Assembly: GCA_023436075.1 (NCBI GenBank)
Contig: JAEZKS010000198.1
Location: 1-5,322 of the forward strand
Direction: 5' to 3'
DNA: 5,322 bases
Source of the DNA: Methanobacteriota archaeon
GTDB taxonomy: Archaea > Halobacteriota > Methanocellia > Methanocellales > Methanocellaceae
The position numbers were made by a program, and so were the translations under genes. This document shows positions 4,938 through 5,322 of the stretch, one piece after another. The notes beneath the pieces are model-generated. The model searched no databases. It saw only the letters and a list, made by a program, of their open reading frames with translations, and was not told where the DNA came from. Positions within the stretch are counted from its first letter, which is position 1, and every line of letters starts with the position of its first letter.

Positions 4938-5322
4938 ATGAGGACCAGATGCATCATTATAGGGCTTATGGTGATTTCGCTCCTGATCTCCGTGGTAGCA
5001 TTGACCGGCGTGGCGCTGGCGGCCAACAACATGGGGAAGCCTGCGTCAGTCGCGCCGACGGGGATCACGCTGCCGCCTGGCATGACGTTGGGGCCGTATG
5101 GCAAGGTGATCCCGGAGAGCCAGAGACCGACTCCACAGCCGACGGGCACTCTCGGCAAGACGCCGCCGACCGTACCCGGAGGTCCGGGAATTGTACTGCC
5201 GCCCGGCATGACGTTGGGGGCGTATGGAAAGGTGATTCCGGAGAGTCAGAGGCCGACGCCATTGCCGGTGAGCCCTGACAGCCCACTCAACCCGACCGTG
5301 ACCGGGAGCTATGGGATCACGC
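4938..5322 (+). CDS. Secreted proline-rich protein with 42-residue repeats (3' end outside window)
   Basis: The first 128 residues are present and the frame is still open at the window edge. A classical signal peptide is clear: MRTR, a hydrophobic core (I6 to about L22), then a small-residue cleavage region ending VALAA at about 25-29. The mature part is rich in Pro, Gly and Thr. The segment starting LPPGMTLG at residue 45 recurs at 87, including YGKVIPESQRPTP, with 22 of 24 residues identical. GIT/GIV marks the start of each unit at 42, 84 and 126, so the period is exactly 42 residues and a third unit is just beginning. No catalytic motif or known family is recognised; a cell-surface, wall-associated or extracellular role is inferred from the signal peptide. 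The start is supported by AGGGGATGAT at 4923-4932 and by the signal peptide beginning directly at this ATG. Later parts, such as an anchor or enzymatic domain, lie outside the window. Confidence 0.88.
   Translation, partial: MRTRCIIIGLMVISLLISVVALTGVALAANNMGKPASVAPTGITLPPGMTLGPYGKVIPESQRPTPQPTGTLGKTPPTVPGGPGIVLPPGMTLGAYGKVIPESQRPTPLPVSPDSPLNPTVTGSYGIT
5061..5186 (+). repeat. Repeat unit 1 of the secreted protein (126 bp)
   Basis: The unit begins with gggatcacgc and encodes residues 42-83: a conserved 27-residue core (GITLPPGMTLG to RPTPQP) followed by a 15-residue Pro/Gly/Thr linker that includes PTV at 77-79. Confidence 0.85.
5187..5312 (+). repeat. Repeat unit 2 of the secreted protein (126 bp)
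   Basis: This unit encodes residues 84-125 in phase with unit 1. Over the 24 core codons at 5196-5267, nine bases differ from unit 1 but only two residues change. The linker is more divergent, keeping PTV at 119-121. The next unit starts at 5313 with gggatcacgc, identical to the start of unit 1, and is cut by the window end. Confidence 0.85.

Noticed and set aside
4928..5278. 116-codon plus-strand frame starting ten bases before the secreted protein
   Set aside because: It overlaps the signal-peptide protein in another frame. The latter has a proper signal sequence, phased repeats and silent codon changes, so it is the real gene.

Overview
The window reads as part of an archaeal, most likely euryarchaeal methanogen-type, chromosome. 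The strongest evidence is an intact archaeal-type Taw1/TYW1 wyosine-base enzyme. TATA-like boxes at suitable distances upstream of genes and GC-rich coding regions set against AT-rich intergenic DNA fit this. The overall look resembles Methanocellales, but that placement is an inference from gene content and style, not from a marker gene.

Layout: positions 1-100 are a nearly T-free, C/A-rich stretch with no gene. Positions 101-619 form a large, nearly perfect inverted-repeat element. Its two 158-bp arms align without a gap (134 of 158 positions identical by hand count) around a 203-bp centre, and both arms carry an inward-facing TATA-like sequence. Positions 659-1369 (minus strand) encode a soluble family-2 glycosyltransferase of the dolichyl-phosphate-hexose-synthase type. 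A divergent promoter region follows. A plus-strand cluster then runs from about 1638 to 4778: a large polytopic membrane protein with a GT-C/DUF2298-like look, a 105-residue three-helix membrane protein that resembles the N-terminal module of that same protein, and, starting at the very next base after its stop, the tRNA-modifying radical-SAM enzyme Taw1. After a TATA box, a secreted proline-rich repeat protein begins at 4938 and runs off the end of the window. Its repeat period is exactly 42 residues.

How they may work together: the GT2 enzyme could load a sugar onto a polyprenyl/dolichyl phosphate, and the GT-C-like membrane protein could use such a lipid-linked sugar on the outer face of the membrane. 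This would suit archaeal surface-glycan or protein glycosylation. Taw1 makes 4-demethylwyosine at position 37 of tRNA-Phe and has no evident biochemical link to the membrane genes, although it appears co-transcribed and possibly translationally coupled with them. The most unusual items are the long inverted-repeat element and the phased 42-residue secreted repeat.
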